DNA from: Rhizobium sp. WSM4643 | Lineage (GTDB): Bacteria; Pseudomonadota; Alphaproteobacteria; Rhizobiales; Rhizobiaceae | Direction: 5' to 3' | DNA: 64,000 nt | Assembly: GCF_025152745.1 (NCBI RefSeq) | Contig: NZ_CP104041.1 | Span: 434,001 to 498,000, forward strand | Part shown: piece after piece, positions 55,466 to 64,000 of the stretch | Layout of the letters: every line of letters begins with the position of its first letter | How positions within the stretch are numbered: position 1 is the first letter of the stretch | Translations under genes and position numbers: made by a program | Notes under the pieces: generated by a model | Databases searched by the model: none | What the model saw: only the letters and a program-made list of their open reading frames with translations | Told to the model about the DNA's origin: nothing

Positions 55466-55744
55466 GTGCTGATCGAGCGCGATTCAAATGGCGATTTTAT
55501 CCTGGAATCATCGGAACTGGCGGAGCGGTTCGGATTGTCGCTGGCCGATCTTCGCCGCCACATGCGCCATGGTTCCGTCGTCAGCTCCGTGGAAGTCGGG
55601 ACAGCTGAACACGAGGGGACGAAACGGGTGTCGCTTCGGCTCGGCAATAGGCTTTGGCAAGCCGTTTTGAACGATGAAAATGAAGTGCAGCAGGAGCAGA
55701 TGACCGTTCTTCGGGGTAAATCCTCCGGACGGCATCCACGCTGA
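55466..55744 (+). CDS. DUF6522-like small protein
   Basis: 92 residues from GTG 55466 (GGAGAAGAAG upstream). The N-terminal GDFILESSELAERFGLSLADLRRHM segment looks like a small helix-turn-helix-like fold and fits DUF6522 proteins found in rhizobia. Follows the HPP gene by 35 bases; function unknown. Confidence 0.65.
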   Translation: MLIERDSNGDFILESSELAERFGLSLADLRRHMRHGSVVSSVEVGTAEHEGTKRVSLRLGNRLWQAVLNDENEVQQEQMTVLRGKSSGRHPR

Positions 55745-55768
55745 CATCATCGTTATGTGTGATACCGC

Positions 55769-55795
55769 GCGGTGCTTGTGACCTGCAGGCACCGC
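55769..55795. terminator. Hairpin between convergent genes
   Basis: GCGGTGC pairs with GCACCGC around a 13-base loop, 24 bases after the rightward DUF6522-like gene and 5 bases after the leftward small gene. No U-run, so a weak shared terminator at best. Confidence 0.4.
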
Positions 55796-55800
55796 ATTTC

Positions 55801-56037
55801 CTACCGATCGCTCGTTTCGAAGAGGCCGCGGGCCGCCTCGACCATCGACCGCAGGTGATTGGGGTCGCGCACACCCTGGCGGTAGAGTTCGATGACGATA
55901 CTCGCCATTCGTTCGGCTTCGTCGCTGTCCTTTGCCACCTGGTATTCGGATCTGAGCTTGTCGAAGACCTGCTGGCAGATGCCGAGATCGCGGGAGTCCA
56001 GCGGTACCTGCGATCGGCTTTTGATCGTTTGAACCAT
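55801..56037 (-). CDS. Small conserved protein downstream of groEL
   Basis: About 78 residues; ATG 56037 preferred (AAGGGA upstream) over 56055, which falls in a hairpin. Soluble helical protein (CQQVFDKLRSEYQVAKDSDEAERM region), no recognised domain. 54 bases behind groEL, so probably co-transcribed. Confidence 0.65.
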   Translation of the reverse strand: MVQTIKSRSQVPLDSRDLGICQQVFDKLRSEYQVAKDSDEAERMASIVIELYRQGVRDPNHLRSMVEAARGLFETSDR

Positions 56038-56055
56038 CTCTTTTCCCTTAGACAT

Positions 56056-56081
56056 GGCCCGCCTGGGGGTGCGGGCGGGCC
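56056..56081 (-). terminator. Hairpin between groEL and the small gene
   Basis: GGCCCGCC and GGCGGGCC form a perfect 8-base stem around a 10-base loop, 10 bases after the groEL stop. No U-run on the minus strand. Likely an mRNA-stability or attenuation hairpin. Confidence 0.5.
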
Positions 56082-56091
56082 GGCAGCCTTT

Positions 56092-57735
<1,644 letters not shown>

Positions 57736-57747
57736 TCATAGGCAGCC

Positions 57748-57841
57748 AGAGCAATTCCAGGAAAAGTGCGTTTTCGCTCGGAATTGCGTAAAATAAAAGC
57801 TTGGAACGGTTCTGCGTTTCCATGAAAAGCTGAAGCGCTCC
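57748..57841. repeat. Rhizobiales intergenic mosaic (RIME-like) element
   Basis: The sequence from AGAGCAATTCCAGG through the central GGAATTGCGTAAAA to TTTCCATGAAAAGC and GCGCTCC matches the dispersed GAGCAATTCC...GCGCTC repeat common between Rhizobium genes. The arms AATTCC and GGAATT can pair. It sits within the groES-groEL intergenic space. Confidence 0.75.
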
Positions 57842-57867
57842 AGCATCGACCGATGTCAGCAGGGACC

Positions 57868-58182
57868 TCAGGCGGCCTGCTTCTTTTCGCCTTGGGCCTC
57901 GATGATGCCCATCACGTCGCTTTCCTTCATGATCAGCAGGTCTTCGCCATTGATTTTGATCTCGGTGCCGGACCATTTGCCGAACAGGATGCGATCGCCG
58001 ACCTTAACGTCGAGCGACTGGATCTGGCCGGCTTCGTTGCGCGCGCCGGGGCCGACGGCGATGACCTCGCCTTCCTGCGGCTTCTCCTTGGCGGTGTCTG
58101 GAATGATGATGCCGCCCTTTGTCTTTTCTTGTGAATCGACCCGGCGGACGAGAATGCGGTCATGAAGCGGTCGGAACGACAT
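57868..58182 (-). CDS. groES: Co-chaperonin GroES
   Basis: 104 residues from ATG 58182 (GGAGGAAGAT upstream). [14 protein letters not shown]-terminus, mobile loop with [17 protein letters not shown] and roof loop [11 protein letters not shown]. Lid of the GroEL chamber. Preceded by a CIRCE element and heat-shock-type promoter. Confidence 0.97.
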   Translation of the reverse strand: MSFRPLHDRILVRRVDSQEKTKGGIIIPDTAKEKPQEGEVIAVGPGARNEAGQIQSLDVKVGDRILFGKWSGTEIKINGEDLLIMKESDVMGIIEAQGEKKQAA

Positions 58183-58282
58183 ATCTTCCTCCATCGACAA
58201 ACAATGATGACGTTGTTCCCGCGGCCGGACCGGATAACCGATCCGGGCGGGTGCAGGTTCGCGCGCGCGCCTTGCGCGAATG

Positions 58283-58311
58283 ATCTGGTTCGAGGGTTCA
58301 GCAATTTCAAG
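58283..58311 (-). promoter_or_regulatory. Possible RpoH heat-shock promoter of groESL
   Basis: On the minus strand CTTGAA (58311-58306), 17 bases, then CCAGAT (58288-58283). It resembles the alphaproteobacterial RpoH pattern CTTGAC-N17-CCATAT. Lies about 100 bases upstream of the groES start. Confidence 0.45.
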
Positions 58312-58328
58312 AGGCGACGAAAGAAAAA

Positions 58329-58355
58329 TTAGCACTCTCCGTCGGAGACTGCTAA
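58329..58355. promoter_or_regulatory. CIRCE element (HrcA operator)
   Basis: TTAGCACTC-N9-GACTGCTAA matches the CIRCE consensus TTAGCACTC-N9-GAGTGCTAA with a single mismatch. It lies 147 bases upstream of the groES start, so HrcA repression of groESL is expected. hrcA itself is not in the window. Confidence 0.93.
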
Positions 58356-58365
58356 CGCCCGACAG

Positions 58366-58390
58366 GGAACAGACAATCCGCTCCTGCGTT
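58366..58390 (+). promoter_or_regulatory. EcfG general-stress promoter
   Basis: GGAAC (58366-58370), 16 bases, CGTT (58387-58390): an exact match to the EcfG consensus GGAAC-N16-17-CGTT. It reads rightward into the small protein gene at 58507 and starts 11 bases from the CIRCE site. Confidence 0.7.
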
Positions 58391-58506
58391 CGAATAAAAA
58401 GGCGAATGGCATTGAGGCTTGAATCCGGATTTCGCCATTCCTAGTTCTGTGGTGGCCGAGGCTTGATGAGCTCGGCCACCGTCCCACGTCTTTAGGAGTG
58501 AGTGAC

Positions 58507-58797
58507 ATGGAAGAGAACACCAAACTGATCAAAGACCTCAGTATCGAGGAACGCGAGGAAATCTTCGTCGATATCGCTCGTACGCTGGAGGACACGGCGC
58601 GTGAGGCCCTTGTCGAAGGCAATACGCATTTTGCGGCACTTTCCAACAACATGGCCGAAGCGATCCGCGTCAACGCCGACGAACTCGCCCGTGACGATCC
58701 GGAAAATGCCGAGCTGGTATTGCAGCAGGCAACGGCGATGATCTCACAATTCGAAGCCGTGCACCCCTATCGGATGGTGAGCATTGCCGTGCATTGA
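58507..58797 (+). CDS. Small acidic stress-type protein
   Basis: 96 residues, ATG 58507 with AGGAG 9 bases upstream. Very acidic, fully helical (LSIEEREEIFVDIARTLEDTAREALVEG region), soluble, no recognised domain. Placed behind a consensus EcfG promoter, so likely a member of the general stress regulon. Confidence 0.65.
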   Translation: MEENTKLIKDLSIEEREEIFVDIARTLEDTAREALVEGNTHFAALSNNMAEAIRVNADELARDDPENAELVLQQATAMISQFEAVHPYRMVSIAVH

Positions 58798-58852
58798 TCG
58801 CGCCCCGGGCGATGCGGCTCGCCACCCGCCCAATCATTCTCTACACGCGCGC

Positions 58853-58877
58853 GGAACTCTCCTCGTTTGCAGAGGTT
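58853..58877 (+). promoter_or_regulatory. EcfG general-stress promoter
   Basis: GGAAC (58853-58857), 17 bases, GTT (58875-58877), 28 bases before the start of the next small gene. Fits the EcfG consensus except that G replaces the optional C before GTT. Confidence 0.6.
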
Positions 58878-58905
58878 ATTGGATCACAACATCGAAAGGT
58901 GATCC

Positions 58906-59262
58906 ATGACGACTTCTAGATCCAACGTGCCGCCAGAGAGCGGCACGGACGATGCCCGGTCCGCCGATACCGAACGGGCCGAGATCGATCGCCAAAGGGC
59001 ATTGGCAAACGCCCTGCGCAACGCGAGGTCGGCATCAGATCACGATAGCGGCACCGGAACCCCAAGCCTGAAGCTTGCAATGGACTATCTTAGCCTCGGT
59101 GGCCACCGCCGATCCATGATCGACGACAATATCACCGACGTTCGCCAATGGGATGAGGATCCGCCGGAGGCGGAACGGTTCTGGAAGGAACAGGTGGAAA
59201 CGCTTCCAAAGGATCAACGCAAACAGGTGGAGGATTTCCTTCCAACCATCAACACGCCTTGA
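58906..59262 (+). CDS. Hypothetical stress-associated protein
   Basis: 118 residues; AAAGGTG before the ATG. Disordered, charged N-terminal half (about 1-55) and a short C-terminal ordered segment (DDNITDVRQWDEDPPEAERFW region). No family recognised. Directly behind an EcfG-type promoter and followed by a DUF2934 gene, so a general stress role is likely. Confidence 0.6.
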   Translation: MTTSRSNVPPESGTDDARSADTERAEIDRQRALANALRNARSASDHDSGTGTPSLKLAMDYLSLGGHRRSMIDDNITDVRQWDEDPPEAERFWKEQVETLPKDQRKQVEDFLPTINTP

Positions 59263-59308
59263 AGAGTCGCTCTTCGGACGGCTCATCCCAATGCGCTTGG
59301 AGAAGGCC

Positions 59309-59635
59309 ATGGCTATAGACAAGCACGAGCAGATTCGCCAGCGCGCCTACGAAATCTGGGAGGCCGAGGGCCGCCCGGAGGGCGCCGACAAGCGCCATTG
59401 GCTGCAAGCCTGCGACGAACTTGCCGGTGAGGATGAGCACGAGACGCTGCAGGACCTGCTCGATGAAGACGACAGGGATGATGCGGCCCTGCTTCAGGGC
59501 GCCGGTGAAAGCGGCGATTTCGATCGGCCAAGAACGAGGCCTGGCCAGGCCGCCAAGGCTCCGGTGCCTGACATCGAGATGACGACGGGCGAAAGACCTT
59601 CCACGCGGAAGATCAGGAAGACCGAAGGGCCGTGA
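59309..59635 (+). CDS. DUF2934 family protein
   Basis: 108 residues, ATG 59309 with GGAGAAG upstream. The N-terminal EQIRQRAYEIWEAEGRPEGA segment and HWLQACDEL are the DUF2934 signature; the rest is acidic and disordered. These small proteins are common in stress-response loci of rhizobia. Overlaps the next gene's first codon. Confidence 0.8.
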   Translation: MAIDKHEQIRQRAYEIWEAEGRPEGADKRHWLQACDELAGEDEHETLQDLLDEDDRDDAALLQGAGESGDFDRPRTRPGQAAKAPVPDIEMTTGERPSTRKIRKTEGP

Positions 59636-60060
59636 TCGTCATGCAGCATCTCGACCATGCCATCCAAATCGCACTTACGGCCCATGAAGGTCAGTCAGAC
59701 AAGACCGGCCAGCCGTTCTTCGAGCACTGCCAGCGGGTAGCCCTTCTCGTTTCCGGCGACGAGCCACGAACGGTTGCCTACCTTCATGACGTCGTCGAGA
59801 AGGGAAACGGCTGGACGCTCGACAGGCTGAGGGAGGAAGGCTTTCCGCCGGCGATCATCTCCGCGGTAAATGCTCTGACACGGCGGCCGGACGAGCCGGA
59901 CGACGACTTCGTCAGGCGTGCGGCATCAAACCCGCTGTCCTTGCCCGTCAAACGGGCCGATCTCGAAGACAATCTCCGGCAGGCCGAACAGGCCGGCAAG
60001 AAAACGGAAAAATACCAGCGCGGACTGGATCTCCTGCGCGACATAACGAGCGGATCATAA
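59632..60060 (+). CDS. HD-domain (p)ppGpp hydrolase-like protein
   Basis: About 142 residues from GTG 59632 (alternative ATG 59641). HD-domain residues: FFEHCQRVALL, the HD pair in VAYLHDVVEKG and the downstream KRADLEDNLRQAE. Layout follows the RelA/SpoT hydrolase domain, like small alarmone hydrolases (MESH1 type), without a synthetase domain. Could tune (p)ppGpp in the stress cluster (inference). Confidence 0.75.
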   Translation: MIVMQHLDHAIQIALTAHEGQSDKTGQPFFEHCQRVALLVSGDEPRTVAYLHDVVEKGNGWTLDRLREEGFPPAIISAVNALTRRPDEPDDDFVRRAASNPLSLPVKRADLEDNLRQAEQAGKKTEKYQRGLDLLRDITSGS

Positions 60061-60188
60061 TTTTACGCAGTTCGCCGGCACTGTCACCAAGGTCGGCAAT
60101 CGGGCAAGCGTCCACTACCCGCCTTCATGTCATGCATCGAACGCCGGCGGCCTCCGTGGCACAGCGGCGGAGGCCATTTTGGCCCATT

Positions 60189-60458
60189 TCATGCTTTGTT
60201 GGCAAAGCACATCGTCGGCGCGCCGAGCACACCTGCCGTACGCATCGCCGCCTTCAGTTCGTCCAACTTGCTGAATGCCTGCGCCGCTTCAAACGTGGCG
60301 AACTCGTGGGTGACGGTAATATCGTTCGGATTGTCGATGGCGCGATATACGGCCTGCGCCGTCACCCCGTTGGCCTTCTGCACCTGATGAAACGCATCAT
60401 ATGTCTTGCGCCAAGTGGCGTAGTCGGAAACCTCGTGCCTCACGAATAATGTCGTCAT
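60189..60458 (-). CDS. Small dimeric alpha/beta-barrel protein (monooxygenase/cyclase-like)
   Basis: 89 residues; pattern FVRHEVSDYATWRKTYDAF and a final GVLGAPTMCFANKA fit the ABM/ferredoxin-like dimeric barrel fold. Similar in kind to the next leftward gene upstream. Enzyme activity not predictable. Confidence 0.6.
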   Translation of the reverse strand: MTTLFVRHEVSDYATWRKTYDAFHQVQKANGVTAQAVYRAIDNPNDITVTHEFATFEAAQAFSKLDELKAAMRTAGVLGAPTMCFANKA

Positions 60459-60502
60459 ATCATCCTCCCGCGTTGCGTTTTCAAGTTCGGTTCAGACGCG
60501 TG

Positions 60503-60766
60503 TTACGATTGCACGAGGAACGTCATGGTCTCGGGCAAGACGCCGTCACTCGCCATCGCATCGGCCGCCGCCTTGGTCTGCATGAAGGCCATCAACTTAT
60601 CCATATCAGCAACGTCCATGACCAGGCCGACATGGTTGGACGTCTGAGGATCCGTAAACGTGCGAATGTTCGTGACGCCGATCGGTTCGAATATCTGTTT
60701 GCGCATCGGTGAAGCGAGCCAGTGTTTCGTGTCCTTGACATTGTGATGGACCATTATGGTTGGCAT
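60503..60766 (-). CDS. Small dimeric alpha/beta-barrel-like protein
   Basis: 87 residues, ATG 60766 with AGAGGAGG upstream. MVHHNVKDTKHWLASPMR and HVGLVMDVADMDKLMAFM suggest a ferredoxin-like barrel, perhaps a binding or detoxification protein. Probably one transcript with the gene at 60189, 44 bases downstream. Confidence 0.6.
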   Translation of the reverse strand: MPTIMVHHNVKDTKHWLASPMRKQIFEPIGVTNIRTFTDPQTSNHVGLVMDVADMDKLMAFMQTKAAADAMASDGVLPETMTFLVQS

Positions 60767-61014
60767 TGCATCCTCCTCTGGCCTTGAAAAATGAAAGGCC
60801 AGTACATCCCTACGCTTTGCCCGGCTGTAGTTCAACAATATTACGATGAACGGATATTTTGCTATTTTATCGAAGATATAAATATAATTACTTGGAGTAA
60901 TCCGAAAATATTACGGTTGGCAGCCGGTCTTGGCGCGTGTTATTTTCGCGACGATGGCTTTTGCAATAGTTCCGGCGTCCGGGACCGCCGCGCGTGAGAC
61001 GACAGAGGCTCAGA

Positions 61015-61521
61015 ATGACCGAACGCCAACCATTTGATCTCAAGGCTTATGGGCACGACATCGGAACAAGGCCATGCTTTATCTGCGGCTTGGTCAGGAA
61101 CGACCCTGACTTCTTTCACCATCGCGTTTTTGAAGACGACGAGACGATCATTTTCCTGAGCAAATATCCCACTCTACCGGGTTATTGCATCGTCTGTCCG
61201 AGGGAGCACCGTGAGGATCTGGCGCGGGACATGTCGACGGATGAATATCTTCAATTACAGGAGAAGGTGCATGTCTTGGCGCGCGCCCTCAAGAGCGTCT
61301 TCGACGCCGAGCGAATTTATGTGCTTTCGCTCGGCAGCCAACAAGCCAATAGCCACCTGCATTTTCATGTCGTTCCCTTGCCTTCAGGTGTACCTCTTGA
61401 AGAGCAGCAATACCATGCACTGATGGCGGAATACGGGGTTTTGCAGATACCTGACGATCAAATGGCACAGTTGGCGCAGCGTATCGCTGAAGCATACCGT
61501 TCCGAGCTGACCGCACGATAA
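61015..61521 (+). CDS. HIT-family hydrolase
   Basis: 168 residues from ATG 61015. Zinc pair CFIC at 21-24, YPTLPGYCIVCPREHRE and the histidine triad His114-Leu-His116-Phe-His118. Branch resembles Fhit/galT-like nucleotide hydrolases. Cleaves a nucleotidyl compound; physiological substrate unknown. Confidence 0.9.
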   Translation: MTERQPFDLKAYGHDIGTRPCFICGLVRNDPDFFHHRVFEDDETIIFLSKYPTLPGYCIVCPREHREDLARDMSTDEYLQLQEKVHVLARALKSVFDAERIYVLSLGSQQANSHLHFHVVPLPSGVPLEEQQYHALMAEYGVLQIPDDQMAQLAQRIAEAYRSELTAR

Positions 61522-61568
61522 TCAATCTCCTGGCTCCCGGTTGAACCCCGGAAGCCAGTGCCTCCAAG

Positions 61569-63419
61569 CTACGTCCCGAGGGCGAATGCAGGCACCCGGG
61601 TGCCTTTTTCGCGAAAGAGCCGCTCCACCTCGTCGAGGCGGGGACAGGCGGGCGGGTTATCGAGCGCTTTTGCCCAATTCTCGCGAGTGTGCAGGGCCAT
61701 CGCGGCGGTCACCAGCACGGTGGTGCCTGGGCCGATTTCGCCGCGCAGCTGTGGCAGCAGGGTCTTGGCGTGGATGAGATTGGTGTTCGGGATCGGGCTC
61801 ATCGCATGGCCGGCCCTCGGATTGGGCGATAGATCGACGATGGCGCTGACGTCGGTCCGTCCGTACCAGACGGCCCGGCCATCGCTTGCATCGGAGCGAT
61901 CGGCATTGAAATCCGCGCGTTCGATTGCAAAGCCGCCCTCGATGGTCAGCAGGGTGCGCGGCGTGGCGATGCGGTGAATTCGGATGTGCCACGGGTTTTC
62001 GGGAAGCAGCCAGGTTTCGATGGTGGCATCGCTCCAGGGGCGCCAGCGCGAATAGAGCAGGTCGCCAGCGATCAACGCCTCTTCGAGAGTTTCCCGCGTG
62101 CGGAAATGGACGCCGTCATCGGAGAGGCCGAGCATGCCGTCAAAGCTTGCGGCGGAGAAATTCCGGTCGTCGGCTTCGATGTTGAAGGCGTAGCGGGTGG
62201 AATAGACGAATTTCGAATATTTCTCGTTTGCGCCGAGCATCTTGTCGTGCTGCTGCCCTGAGGAGAGTACGACTACGTTTCCCGGCGTGTGCATGGCGAC
62301 CATTCCCGCTGGCGTCAACGCAACCGGTTCCGGAAATTCCGGCTGCGGTGCCTCTTCGGCGGTCCAGAACGGATGAGCCTGCGGAAGAGCGAGCGGCAGG
62401 AAGAATTTCAGCGCCCAATAGGGTGAACCGGGAGAGTTGTAGCTCTCGCTCATGAAGAGGTTCGGATAGCCGTAGCCGACCGAAAGGACGCCGTCGCGAT
62501 CGGCAATCGGCATGGCGGACCACCAGCGGATATGGCGCATGTAATAGCCCTTGATCTCAGCCCAGGGCAGCGCCTCGACGCCGGCAAAGGCAAGCGCGCC
62601 CCAAAAGCCGCCCGCCGCAAAGCGGTAGGTCTGGCTGCGGCCGAAGGCAAGGGCTGCGCCATCCGGGCCGAACCAGTGGCGGATATCCCTGGCGAAGATC
62701 TCGGCGCGACCCCGGAAGCGATCCTTGCGCGCCTCGTCGCCCTTGGCCAGCACGGCATAGATCAGGCCGTAGAAATGCATGGCGAAGGGAATGTAATGAT
62801 CGACCCGCCGAACCGGCCCGTCGCGATACCAGCCGTACCCGAGGTCGAAGGCCTCCAATTCGTCGAGATAGGCGAGGGTTTTCCGGTGATCGAACGCCAC
62901 GCTCACGCGTTCCAGCCCGAGATCGATGAGCACACGGAAAAATTTCCAGTTGTTATCGATGAATTCCAACTCGCGCGCCCTGAGAAGATAGGCAGAGACC
63001 GTTTTCTTCTCGCTGTCGTCAAGCGGTTCCCAGATGTGCTCGGGAACGAGCGCCAGGGCGAAGCCGACGGCGGCGAGCTCGACCAGCCGTTGGTTGCGGT
63101 CGGCAAGATCGCCCCAATATTCGGGATGAGCAGGATTGGTCCCGTTTGCCAGGCCGCGGCGATAGAGATCCCAATGCGGAAACGTGCCGCCGCCGGCAGC
63201 AAGCGGAACGATCCCCCAGAGCGGCCGTGCAAATCCCTCCAGATCCGCCGCCGCCCGATCGAAGATCGCGCCGGCCGCACCGAGGCGCACACGGGCGCCG
63301 CCTTCGGAAAAATACGGCAGCAGCGGCTCGAAGAGATCGGTGACGGCCTTGGCCAGGTCGTCGCGTGTCCTCAGGGGATTGCCGAAAAGCGGATTGGCCC
63401 TTGCGGGATCATAGATCAT
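61569..63419 (-). CDS. DUF2264 domain protein
   Basis: About 616 residues; ATG 63419 chosen, a TTG at 63440 being the alternative. N-terminal alpha/alpha-toroid-like half (PLWGIVPLAAGGGTFPHWDLYRRGLANG and ELEFIDNNWKFFRVL regions) and a beta-rich C-terminal half. DUF2264 proteins commonly accompany carbohydrate importers and polysaccharide utilisation genes; here one is next to a sugar-binding protein gene, so glycan or uronate processing in the cytoplasm is likely. Confidence 0.85.
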   Translation of the reverse strand: MIYDPARANPLFGNPLRTRDDLAKAVTDLFEPLLPYFSEGGARVRLGAAGAIFDRAAADLEGFARPLWGIVPLAAGGGTFPHWDLYRRGLANGTNPAHPEYWGDLADRNQRLVELAAVGFALALVPEHIWEPLDDSEKKTVSAYLLRARELEFIDNNWKFFRVLIDLGLERVSVAFDHRKTLAYLDELEAFDLGYGWYRDGPVRRVDHYIPFAMHFYGLIYAVLAKGDEARKDRFRGRAEIFARDIRHWFGPDGAALAFGRSQTYRFAAGGFWGALAFAGVEALPWAEIKGYYMRHIRWWSAMPIADRDGVLSVGYGYPNLFMSESYNSPGSPYWALKFFLPLALPQAHPFWTAEEAPQPEFPEPVALTPAGMVAMHTPGNVVVLSSGQQHDKMLGANEKYSKFVYSTRYAFNIEADDRNFSAASFDGMLGLSDDGVHFRTRETLEEALIAGDLLYSRWRPWSDATIETWLLPENPWHIRIHRIATPRTLLTIEGGFAIERADFNADRSDASDGRAVWYGRTDVSAIVDLSPNPRAGHAMSPIPNTNLIHAKTLLPQLRGEIGPGTTVLVTAAMALHTRENWAKALDNPPACPRLDEVERLFREKGTRVPAFALGT

Positions 63420-63493
63420 CGTCAGCTCGAAATTCCTCAAACCAAATCGGCCGCAGGCAAATATTGCCCGCGGCCGTCGACATTTCTGGACGC

Positions 63494-64000
63494 CTACTTG
63501 ATGGCCTTCACGCCTTCGGTCATTTCCTTCAATCCGTCGTCGATGGAGGTATTGTCGGTCATCATCGCGTCATGCACGCGATTGAGAACGACCTCGATCT
63601 TGGCGGCGTTCGGATTGACCGCCATTTCCAAATAGGCTTTCGACGGTATCAGCGCCTCCTTGCTGGCCGCGTCCTCGGGAAAGCCGGGTGTTGCCGCGAT
63701 CTTTGCGCTGACATCGGCGGTCTTGAGCGCTGGGAAGGTGCCCGTCGATGCGATGACGGCAGCGCCCTCAGGACCGGTGACGAACTTGATGAAGTCGAGG
63801 GCTGCATCCTTGTGCCCGGAATTGGTGTTGACTGCCAGACCCGAAATCTGTGCAGCCGTCGTGCCGGCTGCAACACCGTCCGGATGCGGGAACTTCACGA
63901 TGCCCCAGTTCTTGCTCTTCGATTCACCCGATTTCACCTTGGCGATCTGGGTGCCGACGAACCAGGTGCCCATCGGCAGCATGCCGATCGTGCCGTTGAA
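63494..64000 (-). CDS. ABC sugar-binding protein (C-terminal part)
   Basis: Truncated at the right edge: about 168 C-terminal residues visible. TQIAKVKSGESKSKNWGIVKFP, GLAVNTNSGHKDAALDFIKFVTG and the final helix SIDDGLKEMTEGVKAIK are typical of family 1 solute-binding proteins. 74 bases upstream of the DUF2264 gene, suggesting one carbohydrate operon reading leftward. Confidence 0.85.
   Translation of the reverse strand, partial: FNGTIGMLPMGTWFVGTQIAKVKSGESKSKNWGIVKFPHPDGVAAGTTAAQISGLAVNTNSGHKDAALDFIKFVTGPEGAAVIASTGTFPALKTADVSAKIAATPGFPEDAASKEALIPSKAYLEMAVNPNAAKIEVVLNRVHDAMMTDNTSIDDGLKEMTEGVKAIK

Overview
The window reads as a Rhizobium-type alphaproteobacterium (Rhizobium/Agrobacterium lineage). 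The evidence is the high G+C coding sequence, dense ABC-transporter catabolic operons, two Rhizobiales-type mosaic repeats (near 40.9 kb and 57.8 kb), a CIRCE-controlled groESL and two promoters that match the alphaproteobacterial EcfG consensus. There are no rRNA, tRNA or phage genes and no CRISPR array. The mix of niche catabolic operons would suit a large plasmid or chromid, but the window alone cannot settle that.

Layout. (1) 1-10981: an acid-sugar locus. A FadR-type GntR regulator heads a leftward operon of three enolase-superfamily dehydratases. Divergent from it is a complete ABC sugar importer followed by a fourth enolase-superfamily enzyme and an RraA-like aldolase. (2) 11114-18219: a LacI regulator, ABC sugar importer and intracellular GH32 beta-fructosidase, probably for a fructoside. 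(3) 18.2-21.3 kb: a gene-poor stretch around zwf. (4) 21334-32029: an amino-acid/amine locus with a FAD oxidoreductase, an Lrp regulator, a peptide-type ABC importer with fused ATPases, a HAD enzyme, a class III aminotransferase and a GNAT acetyltransferase. (5) 32115-38743: the four-carbon acid-sugar (threonate/erythronate-type) pathway ltnD-otnI-otnK-otnC, with an MFS importer and a LacI regulator that faces three near-identical palindromic operators. The MFS gene is frameshifted and the 3' end of otnK is tandemly duplicated. (6) 38906-40862: a HAD enzyme and an amine-type FAD oxidoreductase. (7) 41018-43188: an A+T-richer islet with a small operon of an 83-residue peptide made of three 20-residue repeats, a DUF6065-like protein and a frameshifted MFS protein. 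This is the best candidate here for an undescribed system. (8) 43539-50105: a leftward catabolic operon (deacylase, hydroxyacid dehydrogenase, cupin, two aldehyde dehydrogenases, tartrate/malate-type dehydrogenase). (9) 50.4-61.5 kb: mixed housekeeping and stress genes, including groESL and a run of small EcfG-type stress proteins. (10) 61569-64000: a DUF2264 protein and the C-terminal part of another sugar-binding protein.

How the parts work together: most of the window is uptake plus catabolism of plant-derived sugar acids, fructosides and amines. Each module has its own local regulator (GntR, LacI twice, Lrp). Three binding-protein genes carry strong hairpins just downstream of their stop codons, which would explain higher binding-protein than permease expression.
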